From: Oceanococcus sp.
GTDB taxonomy: Bacteria > Pseudomonadota > Gammaproteobacteria > Nevskiales > Oceanococcaceae
NCBI GenBank assembly: GCA_030147945.1
Contig: JASBUL010000035.1
Span: 35,109-99,108, forward strand
Length of the DNA stretch: 64,000 nucleotides
Direction: 5' to 3'
Of this stretch, positions 46,695-55,340 are shown piece after piece. Every line of letters begins with the position of its first letter. The stretch's first letter is position 1. Position numbers and translations under genes: made by a program. Below the pieces are notes generated by a model. That model was not told the origin of the DNA and did no database searches. It worked only from the letters and a program-made list of their open reading frames with translations.

Positions 46695-47561
46695 ATGCGA
46701 CACCTCATCAGTCTGACCGTTTGCCTGGCCCTGGCGGCTACCGCCGGGGCGTTGGCCTGGCTGGTCGACGACAGCAGCCAAAGCTGGGCGTCGGTGCCAC
46801 CTCTGGTGGTGCTGGCGCTGCTGGCGTTCGCCGTGCAATGGCTGGCTTTCGTGCCCGCCTTTGTGGCCCAAACCGAGCACTACTACGACCTCACCGGCTC
46901 AGCCACCTACGCCAGTGTGGTCATCCTGGCCCTGCTGCTGGGGCCTGCCCATCCACGCGCCTGCTTGCTCGGCCTGCTAATCGGCATCTGGTTCTGCCGT
47001 CTGGGCAGCTTTCTGTTCCGGCGCATCAAACGCGATGGCAAAGACGGGCGCTTCGACGCGATCAAACCGAACTTCGGCAAATTTCTGCTGGCCTGGACCC
47101 TACAGGGTCTGTGGGTGTTTCTGACCTTGCTGGCGGCGCTCATTGCGATGCTGAATCCGCTTGAGGCATCACTCGATGCCTGGGCCCTGATCGGCGCCCT
47201 GATCTGGCTGATCGGCTTTTCCATCGAAGCCATTGCCGATGCGCAGAAATCGGCCTTCAAGCAGGCACCCGGCTCGCGCGATCAGTTCATACAAAGCGGC
47301 TTGTGGGCCTGGTCGCGCCACCCCAACTATTTCGGCGAAATTCTGCTCTGGAGCGGCATCTGCGTAATTGCCTGGCCGAGTTTTTCCGGCTGGTCATACG
47401 CCGGCCTGATCTCCCCGTTGTTCGTGGCCTGGCTGCTGATCAAGGTCAGCGGCATCCCCTTGCTGGAACAACGCGCCGACCAGCGCTGGGGCGGGCAGGA
47501 CGACTACGAACGCTACAAGGCCAATACGCCGGTGCTGCTGCCGCGACCTCCCCGCTCATGA
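46695..47561 (+). CDS. DUF1295 membrane protein (steroid 5-alpha-reductase-like)
   Basis: A 288-residue membrane protein with about seven hydrophobic segments. The C-terminal motif SGLWAWSRHPNYFGEILLW is typical of the DUF1295/ICMT-like family of methyltransferase- or reductase-type membrane enzymes. The substrate is unknown. It lies within the prp cluster, 52 bases after acnD, and overlaps dedA by 4 bases (ATGA). Confidence 0.85.
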   Translation: MRHLISLTVCLALAATAGALAWLVDDSSQSWASVPPLVVLALLAFAVQWLAFVPAFVAQTEHYYDLTGSATYASVVILALLLGPAHPRACLLGLLIGIWFCRLGSFLFRRIKRDGKDGRFDAIKPNFGKFLLAWTLQGLWVFLTLLAALIAMLNPLEASLDAWALIGALIWLIGFSIEAIADAQKSAFKQAPGSRDQFIQSGLWAWSRHPNYFGEILLWSGICVIAWPSFSGWSYAGLISPLFVAWLLIKVSGIPLLEQRADQRWGGQDDYERYKANTPVLLPRPPRS

Positions 47562-48064
47562 ACGACGCCCTGATCAACTGGGCCCAACAGCATCAGCAGC
47601 ACGCCCTGCTGCTGGTCCCGCTGTTTGCCTTCATGGAAACCTGCGTCGGCATCGGATTGTTCATCTCCAGCGTTTTCCTGGTGGTAATCTGCTCGATTTT
47701 CTATGCCAACGGCTGGGCCAGCATGACCCACATGGCGCTGCTCGCTGCGGCGGGATCCTCGCTGGGCGACCACGCGGGTTATTACTTCGGCCGCGTCATC
47801 GGCCCTGGCATCCACCACCTGAACATCGTCAAGCGGCATCGCAGCAAGTGGGATCGCACCGAGGCACTGGTGCGCCGCTACGGCCCCGGCGCCATCTTCA
47901 TCGGTCGCTTTCTACCGGCGCTGCGCTCACTGGTTCCGGCCATGCTTGGGATCAGCGGCTTCGCCCGCCTGCGCTACACCTTGTTTGATATCTCAGCCTG
48001 TAGCCTGTGGGCCCTGGGGCTGACTGCGATAGTACTTGGCGCCCACCAACTTTTCGTCCAATAA
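47558..48064 (+). CDS. DedA-family membrane protein
   Basis: A 168-residue DedA protein with about four hydrophobic segments (LLLVPLFAFMETCVGIGLFI, VVICSIFYANGW). The conserved stretch GSSLGDHAGYYFGRVIG and the Arg-rich FIGRFLPALRSLVPAMLGIS are DedA hallmarks, consistent with roles in membrane homeostasis or lipid flipping. It is about 30 residues shorter than usual. The ATG at 47558 overlaps the stop of the DUF1295 gene; the frame extends upstream only as its shadow. Confidence 0.88.
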   Translation: MNDALINWAQQHQQHALLLVPLFAFMETCVGIGLFISSVFLVVICSIFYANGWASMTHMALLAAAGSSLGDHAGYYFGRVIGPGIHHLNIVKRHRSKWDRTEALVRRYGPGAIFIGRFLPALRSLVPAMLGISGFARLRYTLFDISACSLWALGLTAIVLGAHQLFVQ

Positions 48065-48069
48065 AACCC

Positions 48070-49251
48070 ATGACGCATCCCGCACAAATCAAGATTCCCG
48101 CCACCTACATGCGTGGTGGCACGTCCAAAGGCGTTTTCTTCCGGCTGGAAGACCTGCCCGCAGCCTGTCAGACACCGGGGCATGCTCGCGACCGTCTGTT
48201 CCAGCGCGTAATCGGTTCACCCGACCCCTACGCCAAACACACCGATGGCATGGGCGGCGCTACCTCCAGCACTAGCAAATGCGTGATCGTGTCACCCAGC
48301 CGTCAGCCGGATCATGATGTCGACTACCTGTATGGGCAGGTCAGCATCGACACCGATTTTGTCGACTGGTCCGGCAACTGCGGCAACCTGTCGACCGCGG
48401 CCGGGGCCTTTGCCATTCACGCCGGTTATGTCGACCCGGCGCGAGTGCCGGACAACGGCATCTGCACGGTGCGCATCTGGCAGGCCAACATCGGCAAGAC
48501 CATCATCGCCAAGGTGCCGGTTTGCGACGGCCAGGTTCAGGAAAGCGGTGATTTCGAACTCGACGGCGTGACCTTCCCCGCCGCAGAAATCGTGCTGGAA
48601 TTCCTCGATCCGGCTGACGAGGAAGGTGGCGCCATGTTCCCGACCGGCCAGCTGGTCGATGAGCTGGAGGTGCCGATGCTCGGCACGCTCAAAGCCACCA
48701 TGATCGCGGCCGGCATCCCGACCGTGTTCGTCAATGCCGCGGATATCGGCTTCACCGGCACCGAACTGCAGTCGGATATCAACGACAGCCCGGCCATACT
48801 GGAGAAGATGGAGCGCATCCGCGTGGCCGGCGCGTTGGCCATGGGCCTGATCCAGACGCCGGAGGAAGCCGCCAAGCGCCAGCACACGCCCAAGGTGGCG
48901 TTCGTTTCACCCGCCCAGGCGTATACCGCGTCGAGTGGCAAAAGCATCGCGGCCGAGGCCATCGACCTGAATGTTCGCGCGTTGTCCATGGGCAAGCTGC
49001 ACCACGCCATGATGGGCACCGCGGCGGTGGCGATTGGCACGGCTGCAGCCATCCCCGGCACGCTGGTCAACCTGGCCGCCGGTGGCGGTGAGCGCGAGGC
49101 GGTGAACTTTGGTCACCCCTCAGGCACCCTGCGTGTGGGCGCCGTGGCCGAACAGCACAACGGTCAGTGGACCGCCAAGAAGGCCATCATGTCGCGTTCT
49201 GCGCGGATCTTGATGGAAGGCTGGGTGCGCATACCCGCAGACGCCATCTAA
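48070..49251 (+). CDS. prpF: 2-methylaconitate cis-trans isomerase PrpF
   Basis: A 393-residue diaminopimelate-epimerase-fold protein that converts trans- to cis-2-methylaconitate and so works with AcnD. Signature YMRGGTSKGVFFRLEDLP opens the protein; GMGGATSSTSKCVIVS contains Lys70, which probably corresponds to the catalytic lysine of Shewanella PrpF. DWSGNCGNLSTAAG and HPSGTLRVGA are also present. The start at 48070 lies 6 bases after dedA. A stem-loop follows 20 bases after its stop. Confidence 0.94.
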   Translation: MTHPAQIKIPATYMRGGTSKGVFFRLEDLPAACQTPGHARDRLFQRVIGSPDPYAKHTDGMGGATSSTSKCVIVSPSRQPDHDVDYLYGQVSIDTDFVDWSGNCGNLSTAAGAFAIHAGYVDPARVPDNGICTVRIWQANIGKTIIAKVPVCDGQVQESGDFELDGVTFPAAEIVLEFLDPADEEGGAMFPTGQLVDELEVPMLGTLKATMIAAGIPTVFVNAADIGFTGTELQSDINDSPAILEKMERIRVAGALAMGLIQTPEEAAKRQHTPKVAFVSPAQAYTASSGKSIAAEAIDLNVRALSMGKLHHAMMGTAAVAIGTAAAIPGTLVNLAAGGGEREAVNFGHPSGTLRVGAVAEQHNGQWTAKKAIMSRSARILMEGWVRIPADAI

Positions 49252-49270
49252 AGCCGCCGATCAGAGTTTG

Positions 49271-49293
49271 AAGCCCCGCGCGGGCGGGGCTTT
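49271..49293. terminator. Stem-loop between convergent prpF and lipase genes
   Basis: AAGCCCCGC (49271-49279) pairs with GCGGGGCTT (49284-49292), nine bp and a GCGG loop, then TTGG. It is symmetric and lies between two converging genes (stops at 49251 and 49302), so it may end both. U tract is short. Confidence 0.6.
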
Positions 49294-49301
49294 GGACTCA
49301 C

Positions 49302-50381
49302 TCAGTTGCTCTGATCCGCATCCAGGGCGGTCTGGGCATAGTCGCGCAGAGGCGGCTCGCCGACACTCAGGTGCAGGGCCGAGGGCGGGCCGTTCTCGAA
49401 TTCCAGCGCCGGAATCGCCGCGCCGCCGGAAATCAGCCCCGGCACGCTGATGCTCAGCTCGGGCAGCAATGGCAGGCCACACAGCGCCGTGCCGCCAGCG
49501 CGTTCGATGTTGGCCGGCCCCGGATGGTTGATCGCATCCAGCGCCAGATTGAAGGTCACCGCATCGGCCAGGCCAATCAGCGCATGCTCCATGACATACC
49601 CCGGACACAGATCCTGCAGCAGCAGATTGGTCACATTGGGATTGCCCTTGCCGAAGTCCACGGCGGCCACCGGCACGGGCGTAACCGGCTGCACCAGTTC
49701 ATCGAACAGGGTGTAAATCGCGGTGTAGGAGATGTCGCCCGGTGTTTCGTCCTGCCAGTTGCTGGCGCGTATGAACTGCGAGCCGTAAGCCATCTGATGA
49801 AACGCCGCTGGCAACGGCAGGTCGGCGCCGGTCAAGGGCAGCTCGATACCCAACAAGCGTTCCAGTATCGCGGCAGGGTCGGCTATCGCCGTGCCCTGAT
49901 TGGGGCCGGCAATCATGACGAAATCATCCACCGCTTCACGCGCCGAGGCCCACCATTTGATCGCCCAGCGCGGCACCGCCACGCCCTGGCTGTGGCCGAT
50001 CACGGCAACCTTGCGCCCGGTCATCTCGTGAATACGCCGCAGGGCGTGAACCACGTACTCGGCTGAGTTCTGCAAATCACCCAGGCCGCGGTCCGGATAC
50101 GTGGTTGTGCACACGTCGTAGCCCAGCTCGCTGAGCACCGGGATGTAACTCCATTCGTACTGCTCCCAGCCGGCAGTGAACGTGCCATGCACGAGCAGGA
50201 TGGGCGGCTTGTCCGCATGGCTGAAGTCGGTGCAGCGCAGCTGAGCCTCGAGGGTTTCGTAGCTGTTCTTAAGCTCGGGTTCGGCCGCTGCATTGGGCGG
50301 ATTTTCAAACTGGGGATCGTCGGAGATCTGGCAGCCGGCCAGCAGCCATCCACCGACAAAGATCCATGCGTATTTTTTCAT
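49302..50381 (-). CDS. Alpha/beta-hydrolase lipase, lipoprotein
   Basis: A 359-residue protein. MKKYAWIFVGGWLLAGC has a lipobox with Cys17, so it is anchored in the envelope. The catalytic serine sits in VAVIGHSQGVAV (about residue 130), after the oxyanion-loop motif LLVHGTFTAGWEQYEWSYIP; Asp and His are likely in the C-terminal third (DLCPGYVMEHALIG). The pattern resembles CalB-type and LipA/EstA lipases of COG1075. It would hydrolyse esters of lipids or polymers, consistent with the nearby beta-oxidation genes only by inference. Confidence 0.85.
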   Translation of the reverse strand: MKKYAWIFVGGWLLAGCQISDDPQFENPPNAAAEPELKNSYETLEAQLRCTDFSHADKPPILLVHGTFTAGWEQYEWSYIPVLSELGYDVCTTTYPDRGLGDLQNSAEYVVHALRRIHEMTGRKVAVIGHSQGVAVPRWAIKWWASAREAVDDFVMIAGPNQGTAIADPAAILERLLGIELPLTGADLPLPAAFHQMAYGSQFIRASNWQDETPGDISYTAIYTLFDELVQPVTPVPVAAVDFGKGNPNVTNLLLQDLCPGYVMEHALIGLADAVTFNLALDAINHPGPANIERAGGTALCGLPLLPELSISVPGLISGGAAIPALEFENGPPSALHLSVGEPPLRDYAQTALDADQSN

Positions 50382-50422
50382 TGGTGTTTCACGTGTGTCT
50401 CCTCGTGAAAACCAACCATACG

Positions 50423-51625
50423 CTAGTAAAGCAATAGATCTTTCGTCTGTTCGTACCAGAAGATTTCATCTGGTTGAACGGCCTCATCTAAGTCATGAGG
50501 CCCTACCTGCGCATCGTCGACCCATTCGCGCAGCAGCGGTCCACCATTGATCAGATCAATGGCCAGGCGGTCGTTTTCATACTCGGAGGGAAAGTCGCGC
50601 CACAAGGGATACTCGGGTTGCAGCTGACGGATAGCCTTGAAAGCCACGGCCATCAAGCGCCAGGGCTGAAATTGTGTGTGCACATAGCTGCACGCTTCGA
50701 CATGGATTTGCACGCCGGCACACAGCTGGCCGACATGCTTGTGGAAGGTCGGCTCGAACCAGCACGGACGCAGCCGGCATCCCTCCAGCCACTGCGGTGC
50801 GAGCGCGTGCATGGTCTCGATCACGGCCTCGGCATCCAGATCCGGCGCCCCGAACAGCTCCAGCGGGCGGGTCGTGCCGCGCCCCTCAGACAGGGTCGTG
50901 CCTTCCAGCATCACCGTGCCGGCGTAGGCCCGCGCCATCGACAGATTGGGTGCATTGGGGCTGGGGTTGATCCACTCCCTGTGGCCCAATGGCCAGCCAT
51001 ATCCGGGGGCTGCCTCCGGCTGCCAGCCTTCCATGGTGACGGCATGAAACTCGACATCCAGCTTGAACTCGCCGATGAACCACTGCGCCATCTCGGCCAT
51101 GCTCAAACCGTGGCGCATGGGCAAAGGCCCGGCACCGACAAAACTTTCCCAGCCCGGTTGCAGCAGATTGCCTTCGACCGGCCGCCCAGCCGGATTGGGC
51201 CGATCCAGCACCCACACGCTTTTGCCCTGCTCGGCCGCCGCCTCCAGCACATAGCGCAAGGTGGTGATGAAGGTGTAGATCCGGCAACCCAGATCCTGCA
51301 GATCAACCAGCAGCACATCGAAGCTGTCGAGCATGGCTGGGGTGGGACGACGCACCTCGCCGTACAGACTGAACACCGGAATCCCAAGTTTGGGGTCGGT
51401 GTAGTCGTCGGATTCGACCATGTTGTCCTGCTTGTCGCCGCGCAGACCATGCTGCGGCCCGAATGCGGCGGTCAACTTCACATCCGGCAATGCGGCCAGC
51501 GCGTCCAGGCTGTGCCGCCAATCCGCGGTCAGCGACGCCGGATGGGCCAGCAGGGCAACACGACGCCCAGCCAGCGGTTTACGCAGATCGGCCTCGTTGA
51601 GCAGACGGTCAATACCGAACTTCAT
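50423..51625 (-). CDS. DUF1343 protein, NamZ-like exo-beta-N-acetylmuramidase family
   Basis: A 400-residue protein of the DUF1343 family, whose characterised member NamZ (GH171) removes N-acetylmuramic acid from peptidoglycan fragments. Conserved blocks seen are VALLAHPASLTAD, FGPQHGLRGDKQDN, FSLYGEVRRPTPAMLD, DLQDLGCRIYTFITTL, DRPNPAGRPVEGN, EWINPSPNAPNL and EGTTLSEGRGTTRPLELFGA. There is no signal peptide, so the site of action would be the cytoplasm, in muropeptide recycling. It is coupled to the DOMON-like gene by a one-base overlap (TGATG). Confidence 0.88.
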   Translation of the reverse strand: MKFGIDRLLNEADLRKPLAGRRVALLAHPASLTADWRHSLDALAALPDVKLTAAFGPQHGLRGDKQDNMVESDDYTDPKLGIPVFSLYGEVRRPTPAMLDSFDVLLVDLQDLGCRIYTFITTLRYVLEAAAEQGKSVWVLDRPNPAGRPVEGNLLQPGWESFVGAGPLPMRHGLSMAEMAQWFIGEFKLDVEFHAVTMEGWQPEAAPGYGWPLGHREWINPSPNAPNLSMARAYAGTVMLEGTTLSEGRGTTRPLELFGAPDLDAEAVIETMHALAPQWLEGCRLRPCWFEPTFHKHVGQLCAGVQIHVEACSYVHTQFQPWRLMAVAFKAIRQLQPEYPLWRDFPSEYENDRLAIDLINGGPLLREWVDDAQVGPHDLDEAVQPDEIFWYEQTKDLLLY

Positions 51626-52161
51626 CAGCGCCGCACCGGTATACGCATCAGATCCGGATGATGAAAATCGGGTTTGCCCGGCGCATGCAGCAACGCCCAG
51701 TAACTCAGCTGGCCCTGCACATCCTTGAGCACCACCGCAGGCCCCAGGTGCGCCGCCATATCGGGAACGGCATCATCACTGAGCACAATGTCTGCGCGGT
51801 AGGCGCTGGCGCTGCGACTGGATTCCAGACTGGCAAGCGGAGAGGCCCGCAGCGGACGCGCCGCACTGCGATACCCATCAAAGTCGAAACCGCCCCAGGC
51901 TCCACTGGGCGCCATGTTCAACTCACGATAACCATGACTGCTGCGGGCGATGAACAGCTCGAAGCAGGTACTCTTCCACAGCTCATGCCCCGGCCTCGGG
52001 CCGAGCTCGGCAGGCAGTTCAAGCTGATCCACCTGGCCGAACACCTCATAGGCCAGACGCCAGTTGTCGGGCGACAGGTCGTAGCCAAAGCAGACCCGCT
52101 CGACCCCCTGCCGGGGTGAGTCCGGGTGCAACGTCAAATCGATCCAGTGGTAGTGCGCCAC
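51625..52161 (-). CDS. DOMON-like domain protein
   Basis: A 178-residue beta-rich protein. The segments CFGYDLSPDNWRLAYEVFG, ELWKSTCFELFIAR and YRELNMAPSGAWGGFDFDGY are typical of DOMON-like ligand-binding modules. No signal peptide is present. Function is unknown; a sugar- or haem-binding role is only general family knowledge. It lies nine bases after the hemolysin III gene and overlaps the DUF1343 gene by one base. Confidence 0.75.
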   Translation of the reverse strand: MAHYHWIDLTLHPDSPRQGVERVCFGYDLSPDNWRLAYEVFGQVDQLELPAELGPRPGHELWKSTCFELFIARSSHGYRELNMAPSGAWGGFDFDGYRSAARPLRASPLASLESSRSASAYRADIVLSDDAVPDMAAHLGPAVVLKDVQGQLSYWALLHAPGKPDFHHPDLMRIPVRR

Positions 52162-52170
52162 GTTGAATTC

Positions 52171-52827
52171 CTATGCAGCAGGGGGGCCGGGGACCACGTA
52201 CCACAGTACCGCAAGGTACTGCAGCACACTGCCCAGCATGACGAACACATGCCAGATGGTGTGGTTGTACGGCAGGCTACGCCACAGATAGAACGCCGCG
52301 CCCACGGTGTAGGACACACCACCAGCTGCCAGCCAGGCCAGACCGGCCAGCGGTACGGCCTCAAGCACCGGCTTGGCGAAAGCCACCACCAGCCAGCCCA
52401 TGGCCAGATACAGGCCGACCGACAGCTTGTCGAAACGTCCGGTGAAAAACAGTTTGAAAATCACCCCGGCCAGCGCCATCGACCAGACCAGGCCAAATAA
52501 CCACCAGCGCACCGCGCCCTCCAGACACACCAGCGCGAACGGGGTGTAGGTTCCGGCAATCAGCACATAGATCGCCGCGTGATCCAGGGTGTGCAGCACT
52601 GGCTCGGCTGCCGGAATGGGGATGCTGTGATACAGCGTCGATGCGGTGTAGAGCAGGATCAGGCTGCCGCCGAAAATGCTCACCGCCACGACATGCAGCA
52701 TGCTGCCATACAGACTGGCATAGGCCACCAGCACGGCCAGCCCGACGATACTCGCAACCGCCGCAACACCGTGCGACACGGCATGGGCGATCTTCTCGTT
52801 AATGGTATAGGGGCGGTGAACTTTCAC
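52171..52827 (-). CDS. Hemolysin III / TrhA-family membrane protein
   Basis: A 218-residue protein with seven predicted membrane segments of the PAQR/hemolysin III family. Motifs are NEKIAHAVSHGVAAV, STLYHSIP, TLDHAAIYVLIAGTYTPFAL and NHTIWHVFVMLGSVLQYLAVL, with the His/Asp residues thought to bind zinc. The GTG at 52827 is chosen because GGAG lies six bases upstream; the frame reaches 52920 but that part is not conserved. Confidence 0.9.
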   Translation of the reverse strand: MKVHRPYTINEKIAHAVSHGVAAVASIVGLAVLVAYASLYGSMLHVVAVSIFGGSLILLYTASTLYHSIPIPAAEPVLHTLDHAAIYVLIAGTYTPFALVCLEGAVRWWLFGLVWSMALAGVIFKLFFTGRFDKLSVGLYLAMGWLVVAFAKPVLEAVPLAGLAWLAAGGVSYTVGAAFYLWRSLPYNHTIWHVFVMLGSVLQYLAVLWYVVPGPPAA

Positions 52828-52867
52828 CTGTGCTCCGACTCCGGGCCAAGGCGCATTCTGACAGGAT

Positions 52868-53749
52868 TCAGAACGCCAACAAACGCTGGCGGATACCACT
52901 GCCGAAAGCCAGTTCATCACACAGACGCTGCAGCGCCGCGTGGTCGACCGGACGCCGCTGCCAAACCGGCTCTGGCAACGGCAGGTCGCGCGGAATGCCG
53001 GTCAGGCGGCGCGACAAAAAGGCCTGTTCGCGCCCCGCTTCCAGCTTCAGCTTGAGCGATTTGGCTCCGCGCACGGCAAGATCCGGCACCTCATCCAGGC
53101 GCTCATACACCTGTTCCAGAGTGCCAAAGGCTTGCAGCAGGGCACTCGCTGCCTTGGGCCCGACCCCGGCAACGCCGGGAATATTGTCGACTGCATCCCC
53201 GGTCAGGGCCAGATAGTCGGCGATCTGCTCCGGCCAGACGCCGAACTGGGCCTTGATGCCATCGCTGTCCAGACGCTTGTCGGCGGCGAAATCCCACAAG
53301 TGATCCTGCGGTGTAATCAGCTGCGCCAGATCCTTGTCACGGGTCACGATACTCACCGCCCGACCGCGCGATTTGGCCATGGCTGACCAGGTTCCGATCA
53401 GATCGTCGGCCTCCCAGCTACTATCAGCCTGCCAGTGCAGCCCGAGCGCCTCGCAGAGTTGCTGGCACCACTGGAACTGTCGTTTCAGCTCGATCGGCGC
53501 CGGTGGCCGGTTGGCTTTGTAGTCCGGAAAAATTTCATTGCGAAATGAAGAGCTTAGACTTTCATCAAAGGCCACAAGCAGCGGATCAGGGTTGCTGCGC
53601 TTGAGCATATCTGCGATAAAGCCGGCGAATCCGTAAACGGCATTGCAGGGTTCGCCCTGAGCCGTTTTCATGTGATCCGGTATCGAATGCCAGGCACGAA
53701 AGATGTAGACGCTGGCGTCGATCAGGTAGATTATGGGCTGTTCTGTCAT
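52868..53749 (-). CDS. 5'-3' flap exonuclease (ExoIX-like)
   Basis: A 293-residue FEN-family protein without a polymerase domain. Metal-binding acidic residues appear in YLIDASVYIFRAW, LLVAFDESLSS, SWEADDLIGTWS, SIVTRDKDLAQL and LTGDAVDNIPGVAGVGPKAA, which also gives the helix-hairpin-helix. It may be a stand-alone exonuclease like E. coli ExoIX or the 5' nuclease of PolA. The ATG at 53749 fits the family start; the longer frame to 53902 is not conserved. The start is divergent from pntAA, 167 bases away. Confidence 0.88.
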   Translation of the reverse strand: MTEQPIIYLIDASVYIFRAWHSIPDHMKTAQGEPCNAVYGFAGFIADMLKRSNPDPLLVAFDESLSSSFRNEIFPDYKANRPPAPIELKRQFQWCQQLCEALGLHWQADSSWEADDLIGTWSAMAKSRGRAVSIVTRDKDLAQLITPQDHLWDFAADKRLDSDGIKAQFGVWPEQIADYLALTGDAVDNIPGVAGVGPKAASALLQAFGTLEQVYERLDEVPDLAVRGAKSLKLKLEAGREQAFLSRRLTGIPRDLPLPEPVWQRRPVDHAALQRLCDELAFGSGIRQRLLAF

Positions 53750-53916
53750 GGCTAGAGCTGTGCGAGCGGAGGCATCCGGCCTGACATCCAGCAGCCAGAA
53801 GAAATATGACCCGAGGCACGGCCGGGTCACGCATAAATCAAGCCACAACTGTCTCTCGCTGGCAACGGTGAAGGGGCTTTTGCGGCCTGTCGGAAATACC
53901 AACAGGGAGTAACCCG

Positions 53917-55050
53917 ATGCCGATAAAAATCGCGATACCCAAGGAAAACGCGAGCGGCGAAAAGCGCGTGGCGATGGTACCCGCGGTGGTGCCGAAGCTG
54001 AAAAAACTGGGCGTGGATATCAAGGTGCAGAAAGGCGCCGGCGTAGCCACGCGAATTCCTGATGAGGCCTGGGGTGAAGACGTCAGTCTGACCAGCGGCC
54101 CGGCGAAAACCCTGAGCGGTGCGGATATCGTGCTGCGCGTGGGCCCGCCGTCGATCAAGGAAGTCGAAGATCTCAAACCCGGCACCGTGCTGTTCAGCTT
54201 TGTCTACGCCAACCGCAACCCGGATGTGGTCAAGGCATTGCGTGACAACAAGATCACCTGCTTCGCCATGGAACTGGTCCCGCGCACAACCCGCGCCCAG
54301 GCCATGGACGCGCTGTCCTCGCAGGCCGCGCTGGCTGGTTATCACGGCGCCCTGCTCGGCGCCACGCACCTGGCCCGCATCCTGCCGATGATGACCTTCG
54401 CGGTCGGCTCCATCCGCCCCGCCAAGGTGCTGGTCATGGGTGCCGGTGTGGCCGGTCTGCAGGCCATTGCCACGGCACGCCGTCTGGGCGCCATGGTGGA
54501 AGGCTACGACGTCCGCTCGGCGGTCAAGGAACAGGTCGAATCACTCGGCGCCAAGTTCGTTGATACCGGCGTCAAAGCGGAAGGTGAAGGCGGTTACGCA
54601 CGTGAGCTGACCGACGATGAGAAAGCCCAGGTGCGCGAGGTCATCACCAAGCACATCCAGGCTGCCGACGTGGTCATCACCACGGCCGCCATCCCGGGTC
54701 GCCCGTCACCCAAGCTGATTGACGACGAGCAGATCGCCGGCATGAAGTCGGGTGCGGTGATCATCGACCTCGCGGCGGAAGGCGGCGGTAACACCACCGC
54801 AACCAAGCCGGGCGAATCGGTGGAAGTGGGCAGCGTGCTGATCGAAGCGCCGCTGAACATCCCCAGCCGTCTGGCCGAGCATGCCAGTGAGCTGTACGCC
54901 AAGAACCTGATCAACTTCCTCGGCCTCATCGTCACCGAAGAGGGTGAGCTGAACCTGAACTGGGAAGACGACATCGTCGCCGGTTCGGTGCTTACGCACG
55001 AGGGTGAAATCAAGCACGAAGCCAGCCGTCAGGCTGTCGAAGGAGAATAA
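53917..55050 (+). CDS. pntAA: NAD(P) transhydrogenase subunit alpha, NAD-binding part (PntAA)
   Basis: A 377-residue soluble domain I of proton-translocating transhydrogenase, which exchanges hydride between NADH and NADP+ using the proton gradient. It shows IAIPKENASGEKRVAMVP, the Rossmann motif KVLVMGAGVAGLQAIATARRLG and ITTAAIPGRPSPKLI. The membrane half is encoded separately two bases downstream, as in Rhodospirillum rubrum. It is the first gene of the pnt operon, with AGGGAG upstream of the ATG. Confidence 0.95.
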   Translation: MPIKIAIPKENASGEKRVAMVPAVVPKLKKLGVDIKVQKGAGVATRIPDEAWGEDVSLTSGPAKTLSGADIVLRVGPPSIKEVEDLKPGTVLFSFVYANRNPDVVKALRDNKITCFAMELVPRTTRAQAMDALSSQAALAGYHGALLGATHLARILPMMTFAVGSIRPAKVLVMGAGVAGLQAIATARRLGAMVEGYDVRSAVKEQVESLGAKFVDTGVKAEGEGGYARELTDDEKAQVREVITKHIQAADVVITTAAIPGRPSPKLIDDEQIAGMKSGAVIIDLAAEGGGNTTATKPGESVEVGSVLIEAPLNIPSRLAEHASELYAKNLINFLGLIVTEEGELNLNWEDDIVAGSVLTHEGEIKHEASRQAVEGE

Positions 55051-55052
55051 GC

Positions 55053-55337
55053 ATGCTCACAGGATTTGTAGCGCTTTACATCTTCATGCTCGCCGCCTTC
55101 ACCGGCTACGAAATCATCGGCCGCGTGCCGGCGATTCTGCACACGCCGCTGATGTCCGGCTCCAACTTCGTCCACGGCATCGTGCTGGTCGGCGCCATGG
55201 TTGCGCTGGGCACGGCCGAAGGCTGGCTGGAAATCACCATCGGCTTTGTGGGCACCGTGATGGCGGCGGTCAACGCCTCCGGCGGTTATGTGGTGACCGA
55301 GCGCATGCTCGAAATGTTCAAGAGCAGCAAGGACTAA
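55053..55337 (+). CDS. pntAB: NAD(P) transhydrogenase subunit alpha, membrane part (PntAB)
   Basis: A 94-residue membrane subunit with three hydrophobic segments (about 5-24, 36-58 and 62-84: LTGFVALYIFMLAAFTGYEI, GIVLVGAMVALGTAE, ITIGFVGTVMAAVN). It forms the domain II half contributed by alpha in split transhydrogenases. It starts two bases after pntAA and ends three bases before pntB. Confidence 0.93.
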   Translation: MLTGFVALYIFMLAAFTGYEIIGRVPAILHTPLMSGSNFVHGIVLVGAMVALGTAEGWLEITIGFVGTVMAAVNASGGYVVTERMLEMFKSSKD

Positions 55338-55340
55338 GCC

